A stretch of DNA of 16,806 bases from an uncultured Actinomycetes bacterium (GTDB taxonomy: Bacteria; Actinomycetota; Acidimicrobiia; Acidimicrobiales; Microtrichaceae). Below the pieces are notes generated by a model, which ran no database searches, had not been told where the DNA came from, and saw nothing but the letters and a program-made list of their open reading frames with translations. Both the position numbers and the translations under genes were made by a program. Below, in pieces: positions 6,636-13,693 of the stretch. Numbering within the stretch: the stretch's first letter is position 1; the number at the start of each line of letters is the position of its first letter. The stretch lies in NCBI GenBank assembly GCA_903953195.1, contig CAJBIS010000480.1, positions 1-16,806 on the forward strand, written 5' to 3'.

Positions 6636-7711
6636 GGCTCGACGCGGTCGCCGCTGCCGTTCGCCGCCGATTCATAGACGACGACGCCCCCGTGAGCGAC
6701 CCGATCGCCACGCTGGAGCACCTCGTCCTCGACGAGGCGCCGCTGCTCGACCCCCGGGTGGCAGCGCGGTTGGCCCGTGAACTCGCCGTCGAGCTCACCG
6801 GGCTCGGCTCGATCCAGGAACTGCTCGACGATCCGGCGGTCTCCGACGTCCTGGTCAACGGCCCGGGTCCGGTGTGGGTCGAACGCCGAGGTCGTCTCGA
6901 GCGATCCGGGACCATCGTGGACGACGCGCAGATCCGGACCGCCATCGAGCGACTGGTTGCACCGCTCGGACTCCGGGCGGACCGTGCCCATCCGGTGGTC
7001 GACGCCCGCCTGCCGGACGGCACCCGTGTCACCGTCGTGCTCGACCCGCTGGCGGTCGACGGCCCGGTGTTGGCGCTCCGTCGCCACCGCGCCGCCCGGC
7101 TCCCGCTCGCCGAGGTCGCCGGCCCGTGCCGCCGCCTCCTCGAGGATCGGCTGGCCGCTCGCCGCAATCTGGTCGTGTACGGCGCGACGGGTTCGGGCAA
7201 GACGACGTTGCTCAACGCACTCGGTGCCGCGCTGAGCCCGACGGAACGGGTGGTGACCATCGAGGACGTCGCCGAGCTCTGCTTCCCCGGTGGACACGTC
7301 GTGCGACTCGAGGCGCGGCCGGGCACCGCCGACGGTGTGGGTCGGATCGGGATGCGCGACCTGGTCCGCGCCGCACTCCGTCTCCGGCCCGATCGACTCG
7401 TCGTCGGTGAGGTCCGTGGTGCCGAGGCGCTCGACATGCTCTGGGCGTTGTCGACCGGTCATCTGGGTTCCATGTCGACGCTCCACGCCGCGACCGCGAC
7501 CGACGCGCTGGCGCGTCTCGAGACCATGGCGCTGGCCTCGGCCGACGGGATCCCGATCGAGGTCGTCCGCGCGCAGATCCGATCGTCGGTCCACGTGCTC
7601 GTCGGCATGCGGCGAGAGCCCGACGGCTCGCGTCGGGTGCACGCCGTGCACGATCTGGTCGACGGCGCCCTCGTCAACGTGGTCGCGCCGGTCGGCGAGG
7701 TGCACTCGTGA
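6632..7711 (+). CDS. tadA: TadA/CpaF secretion ATPase of the Tad pilus system
   Basis: This VirB11/GspE-type hexameric ATPase powers pilin assembly at the inner face of the membrane. The 359 residues contain an N-terminal domain with IQELLDDPAVSDVLVNGPG (about 61-79), typical of CpaF, and Walker A YGATGSGKTTLLNAL (about 183-197). IEDVAEL (210-216) is the Asp box, LVVGEVRGAEALDML (256-270) is Walker B and GHLGSMSTLHA (276-286) is the His box. It is shorter than many CpaF proteins, mainly at the N-terminus. Two start choices are adjacent: GTG 6629 or GTG 6632. I favour 6632 because it gives the GTGA overlap seen at every other junction in this operon. It lies between tadZ and the two TadB/C membrane platform genes. 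Confidence 0.92.
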   Translation: MRLDAVAAAVRRRFIDDDAPVSDPIATLEHLVLDEAPLLDPRVAARLARELAVELTGLGSIQELLDDPAVSDVLVNGPGPVWVERRGRLERSGTIVDDAQIRTAIERLVAPLGLRADRAHPVVDARLPDGTRVTVVLDPLAVDGPVLALRRHRAARLPLAEVAGPCRRLLEDRLAARRNLVVYGATGSGKTTLLNALGAALSPTERVVTIEDVAELCFPGGHVVRLEARPGTADGVGRIGMRDLVRAALRLRPDRLVVGEVRGAEALDMLWALSTGHLGSMSTLHAATATDALARLETMALASADGIPIEVVRAQIRSSVHVLVGMRREPDGSRRVHAVHDLVDGALVNVVAPVGEVHS

Positions 7712-8331
7712 TCGTGCTGGTGGCGGGGGCGGTGGTCGCCGCGTTGCTCGCCGCGCGTCACCACCGTCGCCGGCGGGATCGGCGAGCTCGGGAACAGCTC
7801 GCGGTGCTCCTGCCGCAACTCGCCGCCGATCTGGCCCGGTCCGTCCGTGGTGGGGCCACCCTGCCCGTGGCGCTCGACGATGCGGCGCGAGCCGCGAGCG
7901 AGCCACTCCGGGGTGAGCTCGAGGCGGTCGTCGGGTCGATGCAGCGGGGTCGCACCGCCGATCAGGCACTTCGGGCCTGGGCCGACCGGTCACTCGGGGC
8001 GGGCGTGGCGCTGCTCGTCCGGTCGTGTCGGTTCGGAACCCACCATGGCGGTGATCTGGCCGCCGCGCTCGATGGCGTGGCCGCAACGCTGCTCGACGAA
8101 CTCGAACTCGCCGACGAGACCCGAGCGCTGACCGCGCAGGCCCGGGGCACCGCGGCGGTTCTCGTGGCGTTGCCGCCGCTCGGCGCCGCGGTGTTCGTGC
8201 TCGTCGATCCTCGGGTCGGGCACACCCTGTTGTTCACCGCCGGGGGAACGGTGTGCCTGTGCGTCGGGCTGGCCCTCGACGCCGCCGGTGCCGCCGTGGC
8301 CCGGACGATGGTTCGTGCGGCCACCCGATGA
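7708..8331 (+). CDS. tadB: TadB-like platform protein (type II secretion F domain)
   Basis: It is an inner-membrane platform protein of the Tad pilus that works with TadC and the TadA ATPase. The 207 residues have an N-terminal hydrophobic segment (IVLVAGAVVAALLAA, 2-16) followed by a basic cluster. The GspF-type helical domain comes next (LPQLAADLARSVRGGATLPVALDDAA, described in parts, about 35-60, then GGDLAAALDGVAATLLDEL, about 114-132). Two C-terminal membrane spans lie near 148-167 and 173-199. The short length and the position before a second F-domain gene fit actinobacterial TadB. GTG 7708 overlaps the tadA stop by 4 bases. Confidence 0.85.
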   Translation: MIVLVAGAVVAALLAARHHRRRRDRRAREQLAVLLPQLAADLARSVRGGATLPVALDDAARAASEPLRGELEAVVGSMQRGRTADQALRAWADRSLGAGVALLVRSCRFGTHHGGDLAAALDGVAATLLDELELADETRALTAQARGTAAVLVALPPLGAAVFVLVDPRVGHTLLFTAGGTVCLCVGLALDAAGAAVARTMVRAATR

Positions 8332-8987
8332 GGGCGGTGCTCACCTCCGGTGCGGTGTTCGTCGTCGCACTCCGGCTCCTCGTGCGCCGCCCGCTGGTTC
8401 GACGCGATCCGAGTGCGCGGGTGGGAGACCGCCCCGGGCCGGGTCACCGTCGGACGCATCGGTCGTCTCGACGAGCGCCGACTGCGGTGTGGTCGTCGTC
8501 ACGCGACAGCGCCCCGCCCGATGACCTGTCCGCGAGTGTCGATCTGCTCGCCGTCGCCGTCAGCGCCGGCCTCGGTCTCGCGCAGGCGATCGCCGCGGTC
8601 GCCGCGACCGGCGAGGGCCCGACCGCCCGATCCCTCCGCCGCGCCGACGCCGAACTCACCCGCGGCGCCTCGATGACCGAGGTACTCGGCACGTTCGGTC
8701 AGCGGATGGGACCGGCGGCTCAGCCGATCGTCGCCTCGCTGGTCGCCTCGGTGAGTTCGGGGGAGCCGGCGGGCCCCGCGTTGCGAGCGATCGCCCAGCA
8801 GGAGCGGCGGCGTGCCCGCCGTCGGGTCGAGGCCCGGGTCCGGCGACTTCCCGCGCTGCTCGCGATCCCGCTGACGTTGCTGGTGCTGCCGGCATTCGTC
8901 GTGACCACGCTCGTCCCCGTCGGACTGACGGCGGCAGAGGACCTCCGCTTCCCCTCCACCTCACCGACTCGTTGGAGCCCACCGTGA
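8328..8987 (+). CDS. tadC: TadC-like platform protein (type II secretion F domain)
   Basis: This is the second membrane platform protein of the Tad machine. The 219 residues show an N-terminal hydrophobic segment (about 4-19) and a basic, Pro/Ser-rich linker (20-65). The F domain has LLAVAVSAGLGLAQAIAAVAATGEGPTARSL-like helices (73-103, described by position), RGASMTEVL and VSSGEPAGPALRAIAQ (142-157). A C-terminal membrane span lies at about 176-199 (LLAIPLTLLVLPAFVVTTLV). ATG 8328 is chosen because it gives the ATGA overlap with tadB and opens at the hydrophobic segment; a start upstream at 8253 would add arginine-rich sequence overlapping tadB. Its stop overlaps the next gene as GTGA. Confidence 0.83.
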   Translation: MRAVLTSGAVFVVALRLLVRRPLVRRDPSARVGDRPGPGHRRTHRSSRRAPTAVWSSSRDSAPPDDLSASVDLLAVAVSAGLGLAQAIAAVAATGEGPTARSLRRADAELTRGASMTEVLGTFGQRMGPAAQPIVASLVASVSSGEPAGPALRAIAQQERRRARRRVEARVRRLPALLAIPLTLLVLPAFVVTTLVPVGLTAAEDLRFPSTSPTRWSPP

Positions 8988-9259
8988 ACCGATCGACGAG
9001 ACCATTCGACCCGCGACGACCTGCCGCGCCCGTCGGCCGCCGGCACCGGAGTGCCGGTGACACGTTGCGGCGTTGGTGGATCGCGTCGGTCCACCTCCAG
9101 ATGGCGGACACCCGGGCGCAGAGCACCGTGGAGTACGCGCTGGTGCTCCTCGGCGCGGCGGCCGTGGCACTCGCCCTGATTGCCTGGGTGACCCGGTCCG
9201 ATGCCGTCGGCCGGCTCTTCGACGCGGTGATCGGTCGGGTCCTCCGACAGGCCGGGTGA
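8984..9259 (+). CDS. Flp-type (DUF4244-like) pilin precursor
   Basis: This is probably the major pilin of the Tad operon. The 91-residue protein has a long basic N-terminus (1-44) and then AQSTVEYALVLLGAAAVALALIAW (45-68): a prepilin-like Glu-Tyr pair (E50, Y51) followed by a single hydrophobic helix and a short C-terminal tail. If Glu is residue +5 of the mature pilin, cleavage falls between A45 and Q46, with Ala rather than the usual Gly before the cut. Start GTG 8984 overlaps the tadC stop by 4 bases. The small size, the motif and the place directly after tadC match Flp/DUF4244 proteins of actinobacteria. No prepilin peptidase gene is in the window. Confidence 0.82.
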   Translation: MNRSTRPFDPRRPAAPVGRRHRSAGDTLRRWWIASVHLQMADTRAQSTVEYALVLLGAAAVALALIAWVTRSDAVGRLFDAVIGRVLRQAG

Positions 9260-9645
9260 GTTGCCGTCGCCGCAGCACGTCCGCTCGAGATGAGGTGGCC
9301 CAGGCGACGGTCGAGACCGCGCTCGTGCTCCCGGTCGTCGTGGTGGTCGCGCTGGTCGTCGTGCAGGCGGGACTCCTGGCTCGTGATCAGGTGCTCGCCG
9401 TCGGAGCGGCGCGGATCGCGGCGCGCGCCGTGACGGTCGAGCCGACCGCGGATGCCGCTCGACGTGCGCTCGGTGCCGCCGGACTCGCGGACCGAGTCGC
9501 AGTGGAGGTGCGCGGCGCGACCCGGCCCGGCGGTCTGGCCACGGTGACGGTCGAGCTCGAGGCGGCGACGGTGCCGGTGGTCGGACGTGCGCTCGCCGGG
9601 CGACGCCTGCGGGAACGACTCACGGTGCTGGTCGAGGGCGGTTGA
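9256..9645 (+). CDS. tadE: TadE-like pseudopilin
   Basis: This is a minor pilin-like protein of the Tad system. The 129 residues begin with a short basic stretch, then AQATVETALVLPVVVVVALV (15-34), the TadE-type segment with a conserved Glu (E20) and one long membrane helix (about 22-42). A soluble C-terminal domain of about 85 residues follows, with no cysteines. The QATVETALVL motif nearly repeats the QSTVEYALVL of the pilin upstream, so both may be cut by the same peptidase. GTG 9256 overlaps the pilin stop by 4 bases. It is the last gene of the operon: the next gene is convergent 33 bases on, and no TadF/TadG or CpaB gene follows. Confidence 0.8.
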   Translation: MSCRRRSTSARDEVAQATVETALVLPVVVVVALVVVQAGLLARDQVLAVGAARIAARAVTVEPTADAARRALGAAGLADRVAVEVRGATRPGGLATVTVELEAATVPVVGRALAGRRLRERLTVLVEGG

Positions 9646-9678
9646 CGTCGATCGACGGTGCGCGGGTTCGTTGCGCCG
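9646..9678. other. Short convergent gap between the Tad operon and the helicase gene
   Basis: Only 33 bases separate the two stop codons. It starts with the perfect 12-base palindrome CGTCGATCGACG (9646-9657). As a stem it is only 4 base pairs around GATC, so it is a weak terminator at best and may be chance. Confidence 0.35.
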
Positions 9679-11985
9679 TCAGGCGAGCGTCGCTGCGACG
9701 AGTCGGATCGCGGCGGCCTTGTCGAGGGGTTCGTTGCCGTTGCCGCACTTCGGCGAGTGCACGCAGCCGGGACACCCACTCGAACAGGGGCATGATCGCA
9801 GCACGTCGAGTGTCGCGGCCAGGTGGGCATCGGCCGCGTCGAAGGCGAGCTCCGCAATCCCCGCGCCACCGGGGAACGCGTCGTGGATCACCACGGTCGC
9901 GGTCCCGGTCTCGGGCAGGAACGCGGTCGACACGCCGCCCACGTCCCAGCGGTCGCAGATCGTGAACAGCGGCAGGATGCCGATCGCTGCGTGCTCCGCG
10001 GCATGGAGCGCGCCCGGAAGGGAGCCCGGTGGAACGTCGGCGTCGTCGACCAACCGGTCGTCGAAGCAGTACCAGACGCCTCGGGTGGTGAGCACTGACG
10101 GGTCGACGTCGAGGTCCACCCGGTCGAGCACCTCGTGGGTCGTGCTCGACCGCACCTGGTAGCCCACGACCTGCGTGGTGACCTCGACGCTCCCGAGGTG
10201 CACCGGGCTCCGGCCGACGATCGAGGACCGATCGGTCTCGAGCAGCGCAATCGATGTCGTCGACCGGGTCTGCGTGTACGTGGTGCCGTCGTCGGGCCGG
10301 ACGACCGCGGTGCGGGCGGCTCGATCCAAGGTCTCGACGCGCCAGGCGCGCCCTTGATGCAGGTAGATGGCGCCCGGGTGTGCCGACGACGCGACCCGCG
10401 CCTCGTCGAGGGTGCCGATGAGCTGGCCGTCGACGGACTGGATCCGGAACTCGCCCCGGGACGCCGATCGCAGGCTGATCGTCGCGGCGGGTGAACCCCG
10501 TCCGGTCCAGGCCACGCTCCGCTCGCCCGAGGGCGTCGAGCGCACCACGGCCCGGTCGGTCCGAACCAGCTCGGCCACGGCCTCGTCCAGGTTGTCGGGC
10601 CAGTACTGGTGGTCGCGTTCGGTGATCGCCAGTTCGTGGGCGGCGCAGCCGATCTGTGGAACGAGCACGCTCGGATTCGACGGATTGATCACCGATCGCT
10701 CGGCTCGGCGACGGAACAGCGAGTCGGGGTGGCGCATCATCCACTGATCGAGCTGATCCTGACCCGCGACGAGCACCGACAGCGACGGCTGGCGGTTGCG
10801 CCCACTGCGGCCGACCTGCTGGCGGAACGACGCCGTCGTACCGGGATACCCACTGAGCACGACGGCGTCGAGCCCGCCGATGTCGACGCCCAGCTCGAGC
10901 GCGCTGGTGGCGACGACGGCATCGAGCTCGCCGGCCATGAGCGCCCCCTCGATCTCCCTCCGCTCATCGGCCAGGTAGCCGGAGCGGTAGGACCGGATCC
11001 GGTGGCTCCGCTCCGAGTGCACGATGCGTCGCAGGTCCTCGGCGACCAGCTCGGTGCTGCGGCGCGATCGACAGAACACCAACGTGCGCAGGCCGGCGTC
11101 GATGAGCCGGCTCGCCACCAGCGCCGTCTCGGCGTGCACCGACCACCGGACCTCATCGGGGTGCTGGGGATCCTCGGGGACGGCGGCCTCGGGGTTCCAC
11201 AGGGCGATCGTCCGGGGTCCGACGGGTGCTGCGTCCTCGGTGACCTCGACGACGTCGTCGCCCCAGAGTTCGGCGGCGAGCTCGCGCGGATTCCCGATCG
11301 TCGCGGACCCGAAGGCGCAGCAGGGTGAGGCGCCGTGCAGGGCGGCGAGTCGTCGCAGACGCCGGAGCACGTGGGCGACGTGCGTGCCGAAGATGCCGCG
11401 CAGCACGTGGAGCTCGTCGACGACGACCAGCCCGAGCCGCCCGAGGAACGGCGCCCATCGAGCGTGCTCGGCGAGGATCGACTGGTGGAGCATCTCGGGA
11501 TTCGTGACGATCACGTTGGCGTGGGTGCGAACCCACTGACGTTCCTCTCGCCCGCAGTCGCCGTCGTACGCGGCCACGGTGAGTCCGGGCACGCGCCACG
11601 ACGCGAGTGATCGCAGCTGGTCGCGGGCGAGCGCCTTGGTGGGGAACACCATCAGCACGGTCTCGCGGCGTGCCACCGCCTCGGCGGCAGGGATCTGGAA
11701 GCACAGCGACTTCCCGGAGCCGGTGCCGGTGGCGACGACGGTCGACCGGCCGCCGCGCAGCGCCTCGATGGCGGTCACCTGGTGGGACCAGAGCTGCTCG
11801 TGCGGCACGTGCGCGGCGAGCGTCGGCTCGAGCGCATCGGTCAGCGTCGCCGTCCGCCCGGCACTCGCCGCGGTGTGCTCGACATGCACGAGCCGCGGAT
11901 CATCGGCGAGCGTCTCGAGGACGGCGTCGATGGCAGGCTGCGGATCGCGTGCGCCGCTGCCGTTGCCGCCGCCGTCCTCGGTCAT
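9679..11985 (-). CDS. DEAD/DEAH-box helicase with DUF1998 zinc domain (MrfA/Hrq1/SftH clade)
   Basis: This is a superfamily 2 DNA helicase/translocase of the clade whose studied members (Bacillus MrfA, yeast Hrq1, mycobacterial SftH) act in DNA repair. The 768 residues show Walker A ATGTGSGKS (85-93), motif Ia FPTKALARDQ, motif Ib TNPEMLH, motif II as DELH (190-193), motif III SAT (227-229), ELGVDIGGLDAVV (364-376) and motif VI QQVGRSGR (389-396). The C-terminal DUF1998-type region has a Cys cluster, C732, C734, C738, C741 and C747, in SCPCSSGCPGC and SPKCGNGN. ATG 11985 is preceded 9 bases upstream by TAGCCT and has no clear Shine-Dalgarno sequence. It is convergent with the tad operon and divergent from the STAS gene, an arrangement also known around actinobacterial tad loci. 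Confidence 0.93.
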   Translation of the reverse strand: MTEDGGGNGSGARDPQPAIDAVLETLADDPRLVHVEHTAASAGRTATLTDALEPTLAAHVPHEQLWSHQVTAIEALRGGRSTVVATGTGSGKSLCFQIPAAEAVARRETVLMVFPTKALARDQLRSLASWRVPGLTVAAYDGDCGREERQWVRTHANVIVTNPEMLHQSILAEHARWAPFLGRLGLVVVDELHVLRGIFGTHVAHVLRRLRRLAALHGASPCCAFGSATIGNPRELAAELWGDDVVEVTEDAAPVGPRTIALWNPEAAVPEDPQHPDEVRWSVHAETALVASRLIDAGLRTLVFCRSRRSTELVAEDLRRIVHSERSHRIRSYRSGYLADERREIEGALMAGELDAVVATSALELGVDIGGLDAVVLSGYPGTTASFRQQVGRSGRNRQPSLSVLVAGQDQLDQWMMRHPDSLFRRRAERSVINPSNPSVLVPQIGCAAHELAITERDHQYWPDNLDEAVAELVRTDRAVVRSTPSGERSVAWTGRGSPAATISLRSASRGEFRIQSVDGQLIGTLDEARVASSAHPGAIYLHQGRAWRVETLDRAARTAVVRPDDGTTYTQTRSTTSIALLETDRSSIVGRSPVHLGSVEVTTQVVGYQVRSSTTHEVLDRVDLDVDPSVLTTRGVWYCFDDRLVDDADVPPGSLPGALHAAEHAAIGILPLFTICDRWDVGGVSTAFLPETGTATVVIHDAFPGGAGIAELAFDAADAHLAATLDVLRSCPCSSGCPGCVHSPKCGNGNEPLDKAAAIRLVAATLA

Positions 11986-11994
11986 GGACGCCTC

Positions 11995-12000
11995 AGGCTA
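11995..12000 (-). promoter_or_regulatory. Candidate -10 element of the helicase gene
   Basis: On the minus strand TAGCCT ends 9 bases before the ATG at 11985, so the leader would be about 2 bases. It is identical to the hexamer before NAD+ synthetase. No -35 match was seen. Confidence 0.45.
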
Positions 12001-12046
12001 CGGGACCCTGACGCAGGACTCCGGTCGTCCCACCCGGGCGCCCCGG

Positions 12047-12052
12047 TAGATT
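12047..12052 (+). promoter_or_regulatory. Candidate -10 element of the STAS gene (leaderless type)
   Basis: TAGATT ends 6 bases before the ATG at 12059, placing the expected transcription start on the start codon. No ribosome binding site exists in the interval. The promoter lies back-to-back with that of the helicase in a 73-base gap. Confidence 0.55.
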
Positions 12053-12058
12053 CACCGC

Positions 12059-12379
12059 ATGCTGTTCGACGTGATGGAGGAGGAACGTCGGGGGTGGTCG
12101 GTCGTCCGGGTGATCGGTGACGTCGATCTGGCCACCATGCCGACGCTGCACGCCGCGCTGGAGCGCTGCGACCCGGCCCGTGTCGCCCTCGATCTGGCGG
12201 GCGCCACGATGCTCGACCCGCTCGCGCTCGGCGTCGTCATCGGCGCCTCGCTCCGGTCGTCGCGCCGCGGCGGCGAGTTCGTGGTGTGCTGTCCCGAGGG
12301 CGCGGCACGCAACCTGTTCATCGAGACCGGACTCGATCGCGTGATGCGGCTCGTCCTGGACGTCGATCAGTTGGCGTGA
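12059..12379 (+). CDS. STAS-domain protein (anti-sigma factor antagonist fold) lacking the phosphorylatable serine
   Basis: STAS proteins such as SpoIIAA, RsbV and BldG bind anti-sigma kinases and are switched off by phosphorylation of a conserved serine. This 106-residue protein has the full fold: the strand VVRVIGDVDLATMPTLHAAL (16-35), RVALDLAGATMLDPLALGVV (41-60), the following helix and a closing GLDRVMRLVLDVDQLA (91-106). The usual D-S-S-G-L-G loop is D53-P-L-A-L-G58, so the phosphorylated serine position is Leu55 and the preceding Ser is Pro. It may be locked in one state or have lost its partner; no kinase gene is adjacent. Divergent pairing with the helicase beside tad genes matches the position of bldG in Streptomyces as I remember it. 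The last 13 bases overlap the end of the opposing acyl-CoA dehydrogenase gene. Confidence 0.85.
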   Translation: MLFDVMEEERRGWSVVRVIGDVDLATMPTLHAALERCDPARVALDLAGATMLDPLALGVVIGASLRSSRRGGEFVVCCPEGAARNLFIETGLDRVMRLVLDVDQLA

Positions 12380-13581
12380 CGGCCCAGTTCGGTGCGCGCC
12401 ACCTGCCGGCGGTGCACCTCGTCGGGTCCGTCGGCGAACCGCAGGGTGCGCAGTCCGGCGTACATCCGGGCCAACGGGAAGTCGTCGCTGACGCCGCCGC
12501 CGCCGTGCGCCTGGATCGCCCGGTCCACCACCCGCAGCGCCATGTTCGGCGCCACGACCTTGATGGCCGAGATCTCGATCGCCGCCCCCTTGGCGCCGAC
12601 CGTGTCCATCAGGTGGGCGGCCTTCAGGGTGAGGAGCCGGGCCTGTTCGATCTCGATGCGTGAGTCCGCGATCCACTCGCGGACCACGCCCTGTTCGGCG
12701 ATGGGCTTGCCGAACGCCACCCGGTTCACGACGCGTTCGCACATCAGGTCGAGCGCCCGCTCGGCCACGCCGACGCAGCGCATGCAGTGGTGGATCCGCC
12801 CCGGTCCCAGCCGGGCCTGCGCGATCGCGAACCCTGCGCCCTCTTCGGCGATCAGGTTGGTGACCGGCACGCGGACGTCGTCGAAGCGCAGCTCGCTGTG
12901 GCCCTCGCGGTCCTGGTAGCCGAACACGGGCAGGTCACGGACCTTGGTGAGCCCGGGTGAGTCCATCGGGACGAGCACCATCGACTGCTGCAGGTGTCGC
13001 GGCGCGTCGGGGTCGGTCTTGCCCATGACGATGAGGATGCGGCAGCGATCGGACGCAGCTCCCGAGATCCACCACTTGCGGCCGTTCAGCACGTACTCGT
13101 CGCCCTGACGCTCGATGCGCAGTTCGATGTTGGTGGCGTCCGACGACGCGACATCCGGTTCGGTCATGGCGAACGACGACCGGATGCGGCCCTCGAGCAG
13201 CGGGACGAGCCACTCCTCCTGCTGGGCGGGGGTGCCGAACAGCGACAGCACCTCCATGTTCCCGGTGTCGGGCGCCGAGCAGTTCAGCGCCTCGGGCGCC
13301 AGACCGATCGACCGGCCGGTGAGCTCGGCCAGGTACGCGTAGTCGAGGTTCGACAGTGGGTCGGGGGTCCACTCGGTGCGGTGCGGGAGGAACAGGTTCC
13401 ACAGCCCCCGGCTGCGGGCCTCGGCCTTGAGGTCCTCGATGATCTGCGGGTGGCCGTGCGGGTCGCCGAGCGCGGCGAGCTGTTCCTCGGCGACGGCCTC
13501 GGCAGGGTAGACCCGCTCGTCCATGAACTCACTGAGCCGTTCGTGGAGCTCACGGCCCCGTTCGGTCATCCCCAGATCCAT
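12367..13581 (-). CDS. Acyl-CoA dehydrogenase (ACAD10/11-like FadE)
   Basis: This is a flavin-dependent alpha,beta-dehydrogenase of acyl-CoA thioesters, probably cytoplasmic and passing electrons to ETF. The 404 residues contain the N-terminal helical domain, the FAD/substrate motif SSFAMTEPDVASSDATN (135-151), YVLNGRKWWISGA (163-175), the FAD-binding helix around GKPIAEQGVVREWIADSRI (291-309), and IQAHGGGGVSDDFPLARMYA (356-375). LRFADGPDEVHRR (380-392) ends the core. The ADGPDEVH ending replaces the common YEGTSEI segment and is typical of ACAD10/ACAD11-like enzymes, so the substrate is probably not a plain medium-chain acyl-CoA; it cannot be named here. ATG 13581 follows GAGGA with a 9-base spacing. 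The gene is convergent with STAS (13-base overlap) and divergent from the HD-GYP gene. Confidence 0.92.
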   Translation of the reverse strand: MDLGMTERGRELHERLSEFMDERVYPAEAVAEEQLAALGDPHGHPQIIEDLKAEARSRGLWNLFLPHRTEWTPDPLSNLDYAYLAELTGRSIGLAPEALNCSAPDTGNMEVLSLFGTPAQQEEWLVPLLEGRIRSSFAMTEPDVASSDATNIELRIERQGDEYVLNGRKWWISGAASDRCRILIVMGKTDPDAPRHLQQSMVLVPMDSPGLTKVRDLPVFGYQDREGHSELRFDDVRVPVTNLIAEEGAGFAIAQARLGPGRIHHCMRCVGVAERALDLMCERVVNRVAFGKPIAEQGVVREWIADSRIEIEQARLLTLKAAHLMDTVGAKGAAIEISAIKVVAPNMALRVVDRAIQAHGGGGVSDDFPLARMYAGLRTLRFADGPDEVHRRQVARTELGRHAN

Positions 13582-13623
13582 CGGTGCCCGTCCTCGTTGC
13601 GTGGTCGTGTGGTGGACGAGGTC

Positions 13624-13645
13624 ACGGTACTTGGTCCGCTGACCA
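13624..13645 (-). promoter_or_regulatory. Candidate promoter with overlapping palindrome for the acyl-CoA dehydrogenase gene
   Basis: On the minus strand a TACCGT hexamer (13629 down to 13624) could be a -10 with a 36-base leader. Directly upstream, between the -10 and -35 positions, lies TGGTC-CGCT-GACCA (13632-13645), extended by one G-T pair. An inverted repeat there would suit a TetR- or GntR-type repressor, common for fatty-acid genes; the regulator is not in the window. Confidence 0.3.
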
Positions 13646-13681
13646 GGTCGGCCGGCTCACGCGCCGCGGACACGCCCCGAT

Positions 13682-13687
13682 TACGCT
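13682..13687 (+). promoter_or_regulatory. Candidate -10 element of the HD-GYP gene (leaderless type)
   Basis: TACGCT ends 6 bases before the ATG at 13694, with no Shine-Dalgarno sequence between. The spacing is the same as before the STAS gene. Confidence 0.5.
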
Positions 13688-13693
13688 CCGGCC

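Noticed and set aside
6407..8086. 559-residue antisense frame across tadA and tadB
   Set aside because: The plus strand carries clear Walker and F-domain motifs; the antisense product is Arg/His/Pro-rich with no recognisable domain.
8253..8327. TadC starting at 8253 rather than 8328
   Set aside because: The added residues are an arginine-rich frame shadow of tadB; ATG 8328 gives the ATGA overlap that the whole operon follows.
9646..9657. CGTCGATCGACG palindrome as a terminator or a regulator site
   Set aside because: The stem is only 4 base pairs, and CGATCG-type palindromes are common in such DNA; there is no support for function.
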